This document shows, piece after piece, positions 24,901-35,404 of a DNA stretch of 64,000 nt. The DNA is from Larus michahellis (lineage: Eukaryota > Chordata > Aves > Charadriiformes > Laridae). Under the pieces are notes generated by a model that ran no database searches, was not told the DNA's origin, and worked only from the letters and a program-made list of their open reading frames with translations. Position numbers and translations under genes: made by a program. Position 1 is the stretch's first letter, and each line of letters starts with the position of its first letter. The stretch spans positions 17,395,378 to 17,459,377 of the forward strand of contig NC_133906.1 of NCBI RefSeq assembly GCF_964199755.1, given 5' to 3'.

Positions 24901-27900
24901 GTAACAACTGCAACTTGTCTAGTATCATCTCCTTCCCACCTCTGCTGTCATGTAACTGTATTCCTGTGCAAACTGGGGAGAAAATGTTCTCACACACCTT
25001 TTTTTCCCCTCAATTTTACAATGCCAAGATGTGCATGGAATGATACTTCGTTTTGGAAGTGAAACATGGATAGTGATGCCTATTTAGATTATAATTAAGG
25101 CTGCAGCATTTCACTTTATAAAAACACTGCCATGTTTATATAAATGATATAAACCATTTATATATTTACAGGCAACGTTCTTTTGCCTTTTACCCAAAGG
25201 AAGAGCCTTATCTTGGTTTATTTGACAGTTACCAGTAATTGTCTTCATTGCTTTTAATTTTGAAGACATTTATGGACAGCTTTCTCAAATCCAGAAAACA
25301 GTGAGTCTACAAGTGATGAGAGTGCTACTAGAAGTAAAGAAGAAGACAGTAGGGAAACGGACTGCCAGCACAGCTTTAATGAAACTGGAAGCAAAGCAAG
25401 TTTGCACATAGAAATATGCATTTTCTTCTACTTTAGAAAAGTCCATTCTGTTAGGGAGGATTAAACTAGCTGATTAAAATTGGTCCTAAAAGCTCAAATT
25501 CCAAAGCAGTTAAGTCTCAACCTTGGAGGCTGAGCAAAGGGACCTTGTTTTTTAGAGCGGAATTGGTAGCTCTGTATTGTAGTGTGTTGTTTTCAGCTGC
25601 GGAGTAGTAACACAAAGCTTTCTTTAGAACAGACTATTTGAATTGAAGGCAGTTATTAGTAACAGGTTTCTTCCCTCCTTTATGCACTCTTCAGGTATTG
25701 TGAGTTGGCAATCCTTAATTTACTGGAACATTCTCAAATTCATCTTTGCACTTCATTAATGTCCCTTCATTTTCATCAGTCTCTTTCCTTTTAAAATATT
25801 GCTGTAAACTTAATGCTCGTGACATGGAGTTAGTTTAGCACGGTGTAGTCATCAGTAGTGTCAAAAGGTGTTTTACCTTCTTCCCAGCACTTTTCCCAGT
25901 TTATTCAGGCTGATCCTATGAAGCTTCAGCTCTTCCAAGTCTGACGTCTCTTCTGAGTAGAGAAGGCTAAATCTTGTGAATGTGAAATGTGTAGGATCAC
26001 ACTAGTTTCCTGTTTGTGACCTGCACATAACGCTTGAGTCCAGATCTCTAGATGTGGAAAGCTAGTGTATTAATCCACCGTACGTTCTCTGTCCCCAGTA
26101 ATTGCAGCTGATCCCTCATTTCTTTTCACTGGGGTGAAAGTGAAGAAAAACCCGTAAGCGCATCCTACGTGATAGCACTCCGTAGGTCTCAGCTGCGATG
26201 GAGTTTTAGGTTTCAGGGTGGCTGTTGCTGCAGACACTTCTCAGAGCTTTTGGGAAGTTGTTCAAACTAGCGGTAATTCAACACTGGGCATTGGCAATAT
26301 CCTGAGCCACAGAAATAATTTGTGCTCTCACACGTGAGAATTGGTACGGGGTCAGCCAGCTCCCACATCTGGAGCTCTGGGTTTAGTCTCTATGGCAAAG
26401 CTTGCCCGAGGCTCCTTCATCTGTCTTTTTCCTCCAGGTACTTGAAGAAGGAGGTGCCAGAGCAGTAAGATTTCTGATCTTTGTGGAAAGAGGAGTAAAA
26501 AAATAAACACTGTAATATGTTATCTTGGAAAGCTCAGCTGTAAACCAGATTCTCTTGATATGCCTGAAAGAACTGGTGGGATTTGCCATGATCCCCTTCA
26601 CTGTGTAGAGGGGGTGGGTTCCACGGGGGCAAATATCATTAGAGAAAACAATTCTTTCATCCAAGAGAGAAAGTGTAATGATACCTGAAAAGTGTAATGA
26701 TACCTACGCCACTGTGCCATTCTTTCAGCTCGGTGTTTCTTTTCGAGAAGAATTTTGTATATCTTTTTGTAATTCATACTTCAACATAATATGTATTTTG
26801 TCTCTGTGTGTGCGTGTGTTTGAGTACAGCAGGTTTCCCTAACTATTGCTGTCAAATCTTTGAGTTCTTCAATATTGTGGTTTGCTAGTATATTGTTTCT
26901 CTTTTAGTTAAACTTTTTGTACTATACTGCTGAAGACATGTGTTGGTCTGTTTTCAGTCCTGTATGATTCTTCTCTGTCTACAGGGAACTACATTTAAAT
27001 AACAACCTGTTACGAGTTTTACCTTTTGAGCTGGGAAAACTGTTCCAGTTACAGACTTTGGGTCTGAAAGGTATTACTACTTTTTCTTGATGTCCGTGCT
27101 TGTTTAATGATCATCGCTTCAGAGATGCAATGGCTGTAGACTGCTAGTTCATAAAATGTTACTGAGTAGTAATCCCAGATGTAGCTACTTACTCCATGTA
27201 AGTAGAGTTTATAAATATTGTTATTTAGAAAAAGAAAACCAGTTTGGCAAAGCTCTTCACACATGAAAAGGTTTGCTTCTCTGTCTGCAGAGTGGAAGCT
27301 TTCCATTGCTTGCACAGGGGTTGGATACAATGCTGCTTTAAGAAATAGCCTGCAGTTAACTGCAGGTGTCCAACTCCAGCCAAAAAGGGAACACGCTTTG
27401 TACTGCTGTAGGGTGTTGTGCTGTTTATGCAAGCAGCAATATAAATCTTTTTCCAAATTTTTTTTTTAACTGTATAGATTCTAGCTATAAAATTGCTGAC
27501 CTCGGGGGAACTTGTATCACGGTATCAGGAGCGCTGAGTGATACAGTACCTCTAAACACTGTTAAGTACCTCTAAACACTGTTAAGTCTCAAAAGTCTGT
27601 TTTTCTCCCTCTTAAAGTCAGATATTACAATGTGCATTGTCCTTGAAAACTTTACAGTCTGCTTATGCGTTTGGCAGATGATAGGCTCTGCTCGGGTGTG
27701 ACTGGCAAATAAACTGATGGTGGATGTTTCACTCGCGTTGAGCAAAGGGAGCAGAGGTGGCTGCTGTGTTTGGCCTCAGCAGCTCTGATGTGTGTTGTAC
27801 CAGCTCTTCCCTACTGGCGGATCCAAGGACCGCGCTTGGGGTGGTCAATCAGAAAACAGACACAGGAGGGAACGTAGTTCCCTTCACTAGAGCTGTTCAC

Positions 27901-30900
27901 GCATCTCGTGTTTTGTGGGATGGAGGGCAGGAGATCTGAAACCTCTCAGTAGTTCGTAGTAGGTGCAGTATCTTTTCTTAGAGATGCCAGCGTTAAACAC
28001 TGATATGTAAGTTCAGATGGTTCTGTATATTTTATTCGGTATTTCTGTAAATCTGTTTGCAGGAAATCCACTTACACAGGATATTCTGAACCTTTATCAG
28101 GAACCAGATGGGACACGAAGGCTACTGAACTATTTGCTTGATAATTTGGCAGGTACTGCAAAAAGAAGTAAGTGATCATTCTTAAAACATATATTTCTGC
28201 TGTGTCAAATAAATGTGATTATCACTTGTTGTATCTCTAAAATGTTCCCGTAGTTTCAACAGAACAACCACCTCCAAGATCTTGGATTATGTTGCAAGAA
28301 CCAGACCGTACAAGACCAACAGGTACTGTAAGACTTTGCCTTTTTTAAAAAAGTTTTTCTCTTAGAAAAGCTGTGTTTCACTATCTGTTTAAAACTTTTT
28401 GATGCTTCAATTAACCAGTCATCTGTGCAGTGCCGACCAGCCAGCTGAAATAGTTCTATCTCAATTGGAACACCTGTTCCAGATTTACCCACCTTTTACT
28501 ATAAAGTAATTTCTTTTTAATTAATGTCCTCCTCACAGGAATTGAAACTGTTGTCCACAATTAGTCAAGTAGTTGAATTATAACAGGCTTAATTGAACAT
28601 TTCTTGAAGAATAAAAAAATGGAAGAACATGAGCGTAACTTCCCAAAAATGTAGAATTTTTTCCTCTTAAGTAACCAGTGTATCATCTTTGTCTCAGCAC
28701 TTTTCTTGCTGTTGGGATTCAGGTCATGTTTAATTGTTTACTCATTTTTTCTGCATGAATTGTCTAAAATATAGCCTCTTCTGTTTACCTGCACACCAAA
28801 AATCTTAGTGTATTTCTCAATTAGTGCAGTGTCTTCTCTTTCAGGACTGATGTTCGTTACTTTCCCCTATTGATTTATTTTTTTAGAGTGGTTGCTTCAG
28901 AGATCGTGATGTTAATGCAGCTTGTCTTTTGCTGTCACCTATTTATTTTCAAAACACTGGACTTTGACCCCGAATCAGCCCAAGATTGTTGCCTCAATTT
29001 GCTAAATCTTCAAACAATTGTCATGAGGTTTTTTTTCCTGAGTTGCACTCCACATTTGAGAGGAGCTCCCAATGAGCCTCCAAGTATTTCATTATTGTAC
29101 TGTAAATTCCTTAGCGTTTCTTAAACAAAAAAACCACAACAAAACAAACCCCCAATCCATGCTGCCATTACCTGTCACATTGCCCCAAACTGTCTCATTA
29201 TCACTCCTGTTCCAAAGGTATACAGAGAGTAGAAGTTTCTTGTCTTTACACATGAATTGTAAGCTTTTTAGAGGTGAAAACATTTGGGGTTTTTACTTTG
29301 CCTGTACTTTTTCATTGTGGGAAGGGATCCTTACCCTGCCTATGGATCTGTTGCTGTTTGTGGTGGTAATAATTGAGGTAGATTTTAAATAATCTATTTG
29401 AAGAGTTTGCAAACCTCTGTATAGCTAGCAAATGTTAAGTGTTCAAATACACTGACCGTGTTTTAGGCTTTTCACAGTTGAGCACCAGTTAGTATAAAGT
29501 ACCTTTGTCTGCTATTTACTGCATTAACTATATAAATCGGGGGGTTGGGGTTTTTTTTCTGGTTAAATGCTAGAAGACAGCTGCCGTAAGTCGTGTAATT
29601 TATCTTCTTAGAAGGACTAACAATTATTTTTTTTAGTATAGATGTATGTGCTGTGTTTTGGTTGAAACAAAGGAAGTGTGAATTGATAAATTTGCAGAAG
29701 ACAGAAATGAAGAACATAATTGTGTGTATATATATATATATATTTCCTGTTAAATATATCAGTGTGTAAGTAAAATTATTGTTCTGCAGCCTTGTTCTCT
29801 GTCATGTGTTACAACGTACTCTGTGACAAATACGCTACCCGGCAGCTGTATGGCTACTGTCCATCTTGGGCATTGAACTGGGAATACAGAAAAAAAGCCA
29901 TTATGCAGGAAATCCTGAGCTGCAACGCTGACATCATAAGTCTTCAGGTAAAATACATACTATTCTTTCTTTTCCTTTTCTATTCCCTTGTGCCAGTTTC
30001 TCCAGATTAAATGTATTTACAGTAAACGGTCTGTTTTCAAAACCTTCTGAAAACAAAAGAAAAAAGAAGTGGTGTTTAGAACGTTATTTGCTGCTTGACA
30101 TCAAAAGAATGCTTTTCAGCCCACACAGTTGGAATGCGAACCAGCAGCTGCTGATCAAAGAAATGTGTGTGGGGGTGTTTTTGTGCCTGCGTGTGCATGT
30201 GGGGCTATAATTGACACATTTTCAAATAAAGGGCTTGAGATAATCATAACTCTGGGGATTACAGAAATTCCTTTATATTTTCTTAAAATAGGGATATTGC
30301 TCTCAAATTTGCATTCTCTGAGGTACTTAATTCTTACAATTTTTTCCCTTAAATCTAATTTGGAAGTGATTTACACTTCTGAAGAATCTAAATAATATCA
30401 ATCTTCTATATTTTGCTAATAGTACATTCACGCTGTGCTGTCTCGTAACTTTATAGGAGGTTGAAACGGAACAGTACTACAGTTTTTTCCTGGTAGAACT
30501 GAAAGAACGTGGCTACAATGGATTCTTCAGTCCAAAATCTAGAGCTAGGACAATGTCAGAACAGGAAAGAAAACATGTTGATGGTTGTGCAATATTTTTC
30601 AAAACAGAAAAGTAAGTGATGTGTTTTGCAAAGCCTTTTATCATCTCTTGCTCTCTTTCACATCGTTTCTCAGGCCAGTCTATACCTCAAACAGTTCGGC
30701 ATCAGTTGCTCTTTTTGTAGCCGTTCAGTGTTTCTTTTGCAGCATTCTTACCATTAGAAAAAATGGTCTGTACAACAGAAGTCATTCTGTGTGTAACTAG
30801 CAATAGCAAATTTTACCCTAAAGTTTTGTTTAAGTTGAAATTTCGTGCTGTTGGAGCAATGCAGATTAGGAGATCACTAAATTACACTTCAGTTGTTGAG

Positions 30901-33900
30901 TGTGCGTGTTCCAACCGTTAGGTGTTAATAATGAAAAATGAAGCAATTGTCTTGTTTTCTTGCCTTTTTTTTTTTTTTTTTTGAGTAAAGGAATTGATAA
31001 TCCTCAAAATTGCTGTAATAAGACCTCAGATGACATTGACTTTTTGGTACATTAGCCTTCTGATAAAGCAAAAGACAAGGCACTTATTATCACTGCTTGC
31101 CTGTGGAAAAATAACAAAACCAAACATTATTTAAGAGTTGCAGCACTTACTGATTGTGTCACACTGTGCTGTATGGACATAAGGGTGATAATTTCCCTTC
31201 CTCCTCTTCCTTCCATTCCTTTGTGTCCATAAGTAAATGTAGGTGCCAGATTTGATACCTTTTGGTTTAGAAAAATTATTTAGTCCCTCTCTCTTAAACC
31301 TGCATCTTTGAACTAGAAACTGGTGCAGAATTAGAAAAAAGCACTCCTTTTCTATAGCTTCTGAATCTCTCTGGAAATAAAATCTTTTAATTGAAACTAA
31401 GGTAGTATAAAATATATAAAAATTGCTAGGAAAAATGTGTGCTTTGATTTCAGTTTAGGATTTTGTGAAATTATATGATTGGTTGAGTTTTTCACACCAT
31501 TAATATGTTTGAGCTTTAATTAAAAGGAGAGTTATCCATAACATTTCTTTTTGTATCTGGCTGCTGAAAAAAAAATACATATGGTGTTTCTCTTTCAGAT
31601 TTACTTTGGTTCAAAAACATACTGTTGAGTTTAATCAACTAGCTATGGCAAACTCAGAAGGTTCAGAAGCGATGCTGAACAGAGTTATGACAAAAGACAA
31701 CATTGGAGTTGCTGTATTGTTAGAACTGCGAAAGGAATTGATAGAAATGTCATGTAAGTCCTATTTAGTTGAATTTTTTAATAGAGTGTATTTTGGAAAT
31801 GAAAAAAAAAAAAGACTTGTTATAGTAAGTCAGAGAAACTAGGTTCTGCAGATGAATAGAACTTTGCACATTGTGTGCTCAGACAAATTTATTTTCAAAG
31901 AGGATTTGGGGAAAAGTCACACTGCTTAAATGGTGAGGATTTTTTTTTCCCACTTATACCTTTTTGCTTAAAAAATACAAAGACTTCAGTTTGAGTGACT
32001 TTTTTGTTTTGTTTTTTTGCTTGAAGTTACATGCAGGTATCAAAGAATCAATTAGTGTTAGTTGTGTGTTTCTGGATCATGTATCTGCATGATTTTAGCT
32101 TGTTGTTTTCTTCACTGTCGTGCTTATACAACCTGTTTGTTCTGCCCTGTTCATTCTTAATTTAGCAAATGTAAATTGGCTTTATAGGTATTGCAGTGGG
32201 TACATACTCAACCTGTGTTATATTTATCCAAATGGTATTTTATTAATTCAGATTCTAACAAACAAGCCTTTTCGGAAGCACTTCTAGCAAGAGAGGTAAT
32301 TTATTATGTGGATAACTTAAAATTCAGAGCTCATTGTCTGATAAGATATGAGCAGTGCCTGTTTACCATCACAATCTGAGGAAAACTGGTTTAATTTTTT
32401 AGAATGACACTATTTGCCTGTAATTAGGATTATCTGTTTTTTATGTTAATTCACAGTATTCTTAGATACATAAGCATTACCTATAACAAGATAGTCTGTC
32501 TGTTAATGGTCTTGAATGCAAAACACAATTATTCCTAGTGCTTTATATCAACTGCAACACTTAGGAGATGTAAGAGGAGTTGTATGACCCTCTTAAATTA
32601 AATGGTATTAACCTCCTTCAGATTATACTGGTATTTTATTTTATTTTTTCCTCCCACAAAACATCTTGTTTAAAATTCAGTAATAGTGTGTTCTGTTGTT
32701 GACCTTGTAAGGTAAATAATTGGTTTTGAATTTTAGCTGGAAAGCCACATCTTGGGATGGAAAAGCAGCTAGTTCTTGTAGCTAATGCACATATGCATTG
32801 GGACCCAGATTATTCCGATGTGAAGCTGGTTCAGACTATGATGTTCCTGTCCGAGGTAAAGAACATTATTGATAAAGCTTCTCGTAGTCTCAAACCTGGT
32901 GTTTCGGGAGAACTTGGAACCATTCCACTTGTACTGTGTGCAGATCTCAATTCTCTACCAGACTCTGGTAAGAGTTCTATTTTTATTTATTTATTTTTTT
33001 ATTTTAGACTGTTTCAAGTGTGTAACAATTTAAATTTAAAGATCTGACTTTTCTAAAGGAGTTTTCACCTTAAAGAATATGTTGTTTGGTGTCATAAGCT
33101 CTAAAAGTACTAAGAAAATAAGGAAGAGAGAAAAGGTAGAACTGTTTGTCTTGAGTGACCTCATTGCCTGTTCATTAGTATAGCTATGTCTGGTCTTTCA
33201 GAGGCATTTTCATTGTTACCTTACAATGCAGGAATGGAAAGGAAGAAAATGTCTTCCAAAAATAGCTGGAAACCTGGTATGTTGCTGATAATTGGATTTT
33301 CTTAATTTTAAGTGTGAGAAGATAGGTTCTTCTCTTTAAAGTTGCCACCGTATAATAATTTCCTGGAGCTCAAATGTTTTAGATCTTCTAAAATTCAGTA
33401 CATCTCCTGCTGGAAAGGGATTCCTCAGACCTCTTTACTAACATACAACTTTTTTTTTTGACTTGGTGGCAACTTTATAAAGTGCAAGAAAAGAACAGAT
33501 ACGGTGATTGCCTTCTGAGCCTTCCTGGGGTACCCACCTGAAGTGCTGAACTCAAGAGCCATCCTTCCTTCTTATTGCTAGTTGTTCAATATAATAATCT
33601 CCATTCCTGATACCCGTTCCTTCCGGTCTCTGCTAGGGTTGACAGGAGCCGTTGCTGCTTAGCAGTACTGGAAATCTCATTCTTTTTGATCCCAGAAAGA
33701 CAAGTATTGCTAGTGGTATTGCAATAGCCAGTTCACGTGTCTGATTGTGTCTTCAGAACAACTAATCGCTTCTTCTACCTTCTGGAACCTTAACACAGCT
33801 ATTCTGAAATGAAGAGGCACGATCATAGTTTTCCAACACACAAATCCTGTCATTTTGGCCTTGCAGCCTCTTTATCTGAAGTGGTGTTACGAAAGTTGGC

Positions 33901-35404
33901 TTTTTTTTTTTTTTTTCCCAACGTTTTAGCTGAAGAACATTGAAAGCCAAGACTTGAGCATAGAGAGGAGGAGAGGAGAGGAGGAAGCTGCCCACCTGGC
34001 AGCTATAGAATTTTACTTCCACTTTTTCCTTCTTCCCCCTCTTATTAATCTTCTCATTTTTTCTAATGAAAGCATGTCTCTCTCTCCTAGGTGACTTTGC
34101 TCTTGACACAAATATACATTGTCTTGCAATATTTTAAAATAACTACTGCTGACTGTATAGTATGTGTGTGTTAAGGTTTTGCTTATATAAAGCATAAAGT
34201 TGCATGTATGACTCAAAGTACCTGCACGTTCTTATTTGCTGAAGGCTTGTTAATACCTTCTTGTGTGGATGTGTCTCCTAATAGGTGTTGTTGAGTACTT
34301 GAGCACTGGTGGAGTGGAAACAAACCACAAAGATTTTAAGGAACTGAGATACAATGAAAGTCTTACTAACTTCAGCTGTAATGGGAAAAATGGAACAACA
34401 AATGGAAGAATTACACATGGTTTCAAGTTGAAGAGTGCCTATGAGAATGGTCTAATGCCTTATACAAATTATACATTTGACTTCAAGGTAAGGACTTGGC
34501 TGGTAGTTTGGAAAAGTTTCCCATTTTGAAGTTTAACTAATGGGATTTGCTGTACAAAATTGTTTAACAAAGAAGTTAACCTGTTTGGGTAGCTAACAGT
34601 GAATTCGCCAAGTTTATATTTAAAACATAGTAAACTAGTGTGCATGACACTTCAGTCTCCTAGAAACCAAATTTTCCTTTTCCTTGTTAGTAATATGTAG
34701 TAGATTAGTAATATGTAATAGATTTGTGAGAGTTGGGATGCTGTTAACCCTCCCTGTAAATAGGAAGATTCTGTATTTTAATACTCCAAGCTAAATGAAA
34801 CAGTACAGCAGGGGCACTTAAGCTGTCAGCTGCAAGGAGATAATCCATGTTGCTACTGGAAAACTCTCAGTGCTCTGTTGCCCAGGGAAGCAAAGATGGT
34901 TGTCTTCCTCTTCAAAATCAGAGGAAAGTGATTTAAAGCTTTGTAGGAGGTTGGAAATTACAACCCACAAAAGCAGAGCAGAAGTGATAGTTTTTCTTTT
35001 GTTTTCCTAATCTGTATTGAGCTCCCCATGGGGTATGGGAAGCAGAAGTCTCCCGAGTCGGTGATGTTGTGTGGAGAAGGAACGGTAGCCTTTCCCTTAC
35101 TTGTAATACTGAGCTCAGCTTTTGTTTGGAACAATAACTTGAGTCAAGAACGTAAACTAATAATCGATTTTTCTTTCTCTTCTTATTTTAGGGTATTATT
35201 GACTACATCTTCTATTCTAAACCTCAGCTAAACATACTTGGCATTCTTGGACCTTTGGATCATCATTGGTTAATAGAGAACAATATAAGTGGTTGTCCAC
35301 ATCCACTTATCCCTTCTGACCACTTCTCACTTTTTGCACAACTGGAGCTTTTGCTGCCTTTCCTGCCTCCTGTAAATGGAATCCATCTCCCTGGCAGGAG
35401 GTAG
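21801..35404 (+). CDS. CNOT6: CNOT6: CCR4-NOT deadenylase subunit 6 (CCR4a), eleven coding exons
   Basis: CNOT6 is a Mg2+-dependent 3'-5' exoribonuclease that removes mRNA poly(A) tails within the CCR4-NOT complex. Joining 21801-21912, 24224-24410, 26985-27070, 28063-28167, 28254-28322, 29790-29947, 30457-30611, 31599-31753, 32737-32967, 34285-34487 and 35192-35404 gives 1674 nt: 557 codons plus TAG, the same length as human CNOT6 as I recall it. Residues 52-130 are leucine-rich repeats, which in this family bind CNOT7/8 (CAF1). Residues about 188-540 are the endonuclease/exonuclease/phosphatase (EEP) domain with E240, D412, N414 and H531 in place. The N-terminus starts MPKEKYDPPDP and lacks the short extension of the CNOT6L paralogue. 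The QEPDRTRPTALFSVMCYN stretch is also CNOT6-type. Every intron is GT-AG and phases match. I see no lesion. Confidence 0.98.
21913..24223 (+). other. CNOT6: CNOT6 intron between coding exons 1 and 2
   Basis: About 2.3 kb of AT-rich intron, gtaag...ccttccacag. It contains one small perfect hairpin at 22152-22180 and no reading frame that I can support. Confidence 0.9.
22152..22180. repeat. Perfect inverted repeat, 13-bp arms, 3-nt loop
   Basis: aactgtgctagct, ttg, then agctagcacagtt forms a perfect 13-bp stem in the intron after CNOT6 coding exon 1. It is too short for a microRNA precursor unless flanking pairing adds to it; only weak extra pairing is visible (ccaag against cttttgg). Confidence 0.9.
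24224..24410 (+). CDS. CNOT6: CNOT6 coding exon 2 (aa 38-100), LRR
   Basis: Acceptor cttccttccacag; donor ctcag|gtacgt. It encodes Gly38 to the first two bases of Arg100, with leucine-rich repeats (LTALHLSDNSLSRIP, LVYLDLSSNKIRSLP, LGNMVSL). This is the LRR part that contacts the CAF1 deadenylase in this family. Confidence 0.98.
24411..26984 (+). other. CNOT6: CNOT6 intron between coding exons 2 and 3
   Basis: A 2.6-kb intron, gtacgt...tgtctacag. Apart from the 19-bp duplication near its 3' end I see no element or coding sequence. Confidence 0.9.
26670..26707 (+). repeat. 19-bp tandem duplication in intron
   Basis: The word 'aaagtgtaatgatacct' occurs twice in direct succession with a 19-bp period, about 300 bp upstream of the LRR exon at 26985. 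Confidence 0.9.
26985..27070 (+). CDS. CNOT6: CNOT6 coding exon 3 (aa 100-129), LRR
   Basis: Acceptor tctctgtctacag; donor tgaaag|gtatta. It completes Arg100 and encodes ELHLNNNLLRVLPFELGKLF and LQTLGLK, ending in the first base of Gly129. It continues the leucine-rich repeats. Confidence 0.98.
27071..28062 (+). other. CNOT6: CNOT6 intron between coding exons 3 and 4
   Basis: A 1-kb intron, gtatta...ctgtttgcag. The exact 20-bp duplication at 27546-27585 is the only element noted. Short open frames near 27049-27469 look like chance. Confidence 0.9.
27546..27585 (+). repeat. Exact 20-bp tandem duplication in intron
   Basis: 'gtacctctaaacactgttaa' is present twice without change in the intron after coding exon 3. 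Perfect identity suggests a recent event or a variable locus. Confidence 0.95.
28063..28167 (+). CDS. CNOT6: CNOT6 coding exon 4 (aa 129-164)
   Basis: Acceptor atctgtttgcag; donor aagaa|gtaagt. It encodes NPLTQDILNLYQEPDGTRRL then LNYLLDNLAGTAKR and the first base of Ile164. It is the end of the LRR cap leading to the linker before the nuclease domain. Confidence 0.98.
28254..28322 (+). CDS. CNOT6: CNOT6 coding exon 5 (aa 164-187), linker
   Basis: A 69-nt exon only 86 bp after the previous one. Acceptor gttcccgtag, donor caacag|gtactg. It encodes STEQPPPRSWIMLQEPDRTR then PT and the first base of Ala187. This linker sequence distinguishes CNOT6 from CNOT6L. The length is a multiple of three, so skipping would keep the frame. 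Confidence 0.97.
28323..29789 (+). other. CNOT6: CNOT6 intron between coding exons 5 and 6
   Basis: A 1.5-kb AT-rich intron, gtactg...gttctgcag. It ends with a TG/TA microsatellite about 50 bp before the next exon. Confidence 0.9.
29721..29743 (+). repeat. (TG)n(TA)n microsatellite
   Basis: A TG then TA dinucleotide run sits close upstream of the CNOT6 acceptor at 29788-29789. Length polymorphism here would fall in the branchpoint region. Confidence 0.92.
29790..29947 (+). CDS. CNOT6: CNOT6 coding exon 6 (aa 187-239), start of EEP domain
   Basis: Acceptor gttctgcag; donor cttcag|gtaaaa. It encodes ALFSVMCYNVLCDKYATRQL and the region to ADIISLQ, the first beta strands of the EEP nuclease fold (MCYNVLCDKYA is the family's N-terminal signature). 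It ends in phase 0 directly before catalytic Glu240. Confidence 0.98.
30457..30611 (+). CDS. CNOT6: CNOT6 coding exon 7 (aa 240-291), catalytic Glu240
   Basis: Acceptor aactttatag; donor agaaaa|gtaagt. The first codon is Glu240 of the QEVE motif, a metal-binding residue of the EEP active site. It continues through the SPKSRARTMSEQERKHVDGC region to the first two bases of Lys291. Confidence 0.98.
30612..31598 (+). other. CNOT6: CNOT6 intron between coding exons 7 and 8
   Basis: A 1-kb intron, gtaagt...tctttcag, with an internal T-run near 30967-30982. I see no other features. Confidence 0.9.
31599..31753 (+). CDS. CNOT6: CNOT6 coding exon 8 (aa 291-343)
   Basis: Acceptor tctctttcag; donor tcat|gtaagt. 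It encodes FTLVQKHTVEFNQLAMANSE through NRVMTKDNIGVAVLLEL and RKELIEMS, core EEP-domain strands conserved between CNOT6 and CNOT6L. Confidence 0.98.
31754..32736 (+). other. CNOT6: CNOT6 intron between coding exons 8 and 9
   Basis: A 1-kb AT-rich intron, gtaagt...gaattttag. I see nothing further in it. Confidence 0.9.
32737..32967 (+). CDS. CNOT6: CNOT6 coding exon 9 (aa 343-420), Asp412/Asn414
   Basis: Acceptor ttgaattttag; donor gactctg|gtaaga. It contains the NAHMHWDPDYSDVKL motif and the catalytic CADLNSLPDSG motif with Asp412 and Asn414. The segment around SLKPGVSGELGTI is more divergent from human CNOT6 as I recall it, in a surface loop. Confidence 0.98.
32968..34284 (+). other. CNOT6: CNOT6 intron between coding exons 9 and 10
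   Basis: A 1.3-kb intron, gtaaga...cctaatag, with a T-run at 33901-33916 and a GGA-rich patch near 33965-33985. No coding sequence recognised. Confidence 0.88.
34285..34487 (+). CDS. CNOT6: CNOT6 coding exon 10 (aa 420-487)
   Basis: Acceptor tctcctaatag; donor ttcaag|gtaagg. It encodes VVEYLSTGGVETNHKDFKEL, then the NFSCNGKNGTTNGRITHGF region and MPYTNYTFDFK, ending in phase 0. Confidence 0.98.
34488..35191 (+). other. CNOT6: CNOT6 last intron
   Basis: A 0.7-kb intron, gtaagg...tcttatttt ag. Nothing further noted. Confidence 0.9.
35192..35404 (+). CDS. CNOT6: CNOT6 last coding exon (aa 488-557), His531
   Basis: Acceptor ctcttattttag. It encodes GIIDYIFYSKPQLNILGILG, the IPSDHFSLFAQLEL motif with catalytic His531, and ends NGIHLPGRR-TAG at 35402-35404. 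The C-terminal sequence matches CNOT6 rather than CNOT6L. Confidence 0.98.
   Translation, partial: GIIDYIFYSKPQLNILGILGPLDHHWLIENNISGCPHPLIPSDHFSLFAQLELLLPFLPPVNGIHLPGRR

Noticed and set aside
21801-35404. Assignment to the paralogue CNOT6L
   Set aside because: The protein begins MPKEKYDPPDP without the CNOT6L N-terminal extension, has the CNOT6-type linker (TEQPPPRSWIMLQEPDRTRP), is 557 residues long and ends VNGIHLPGRR.
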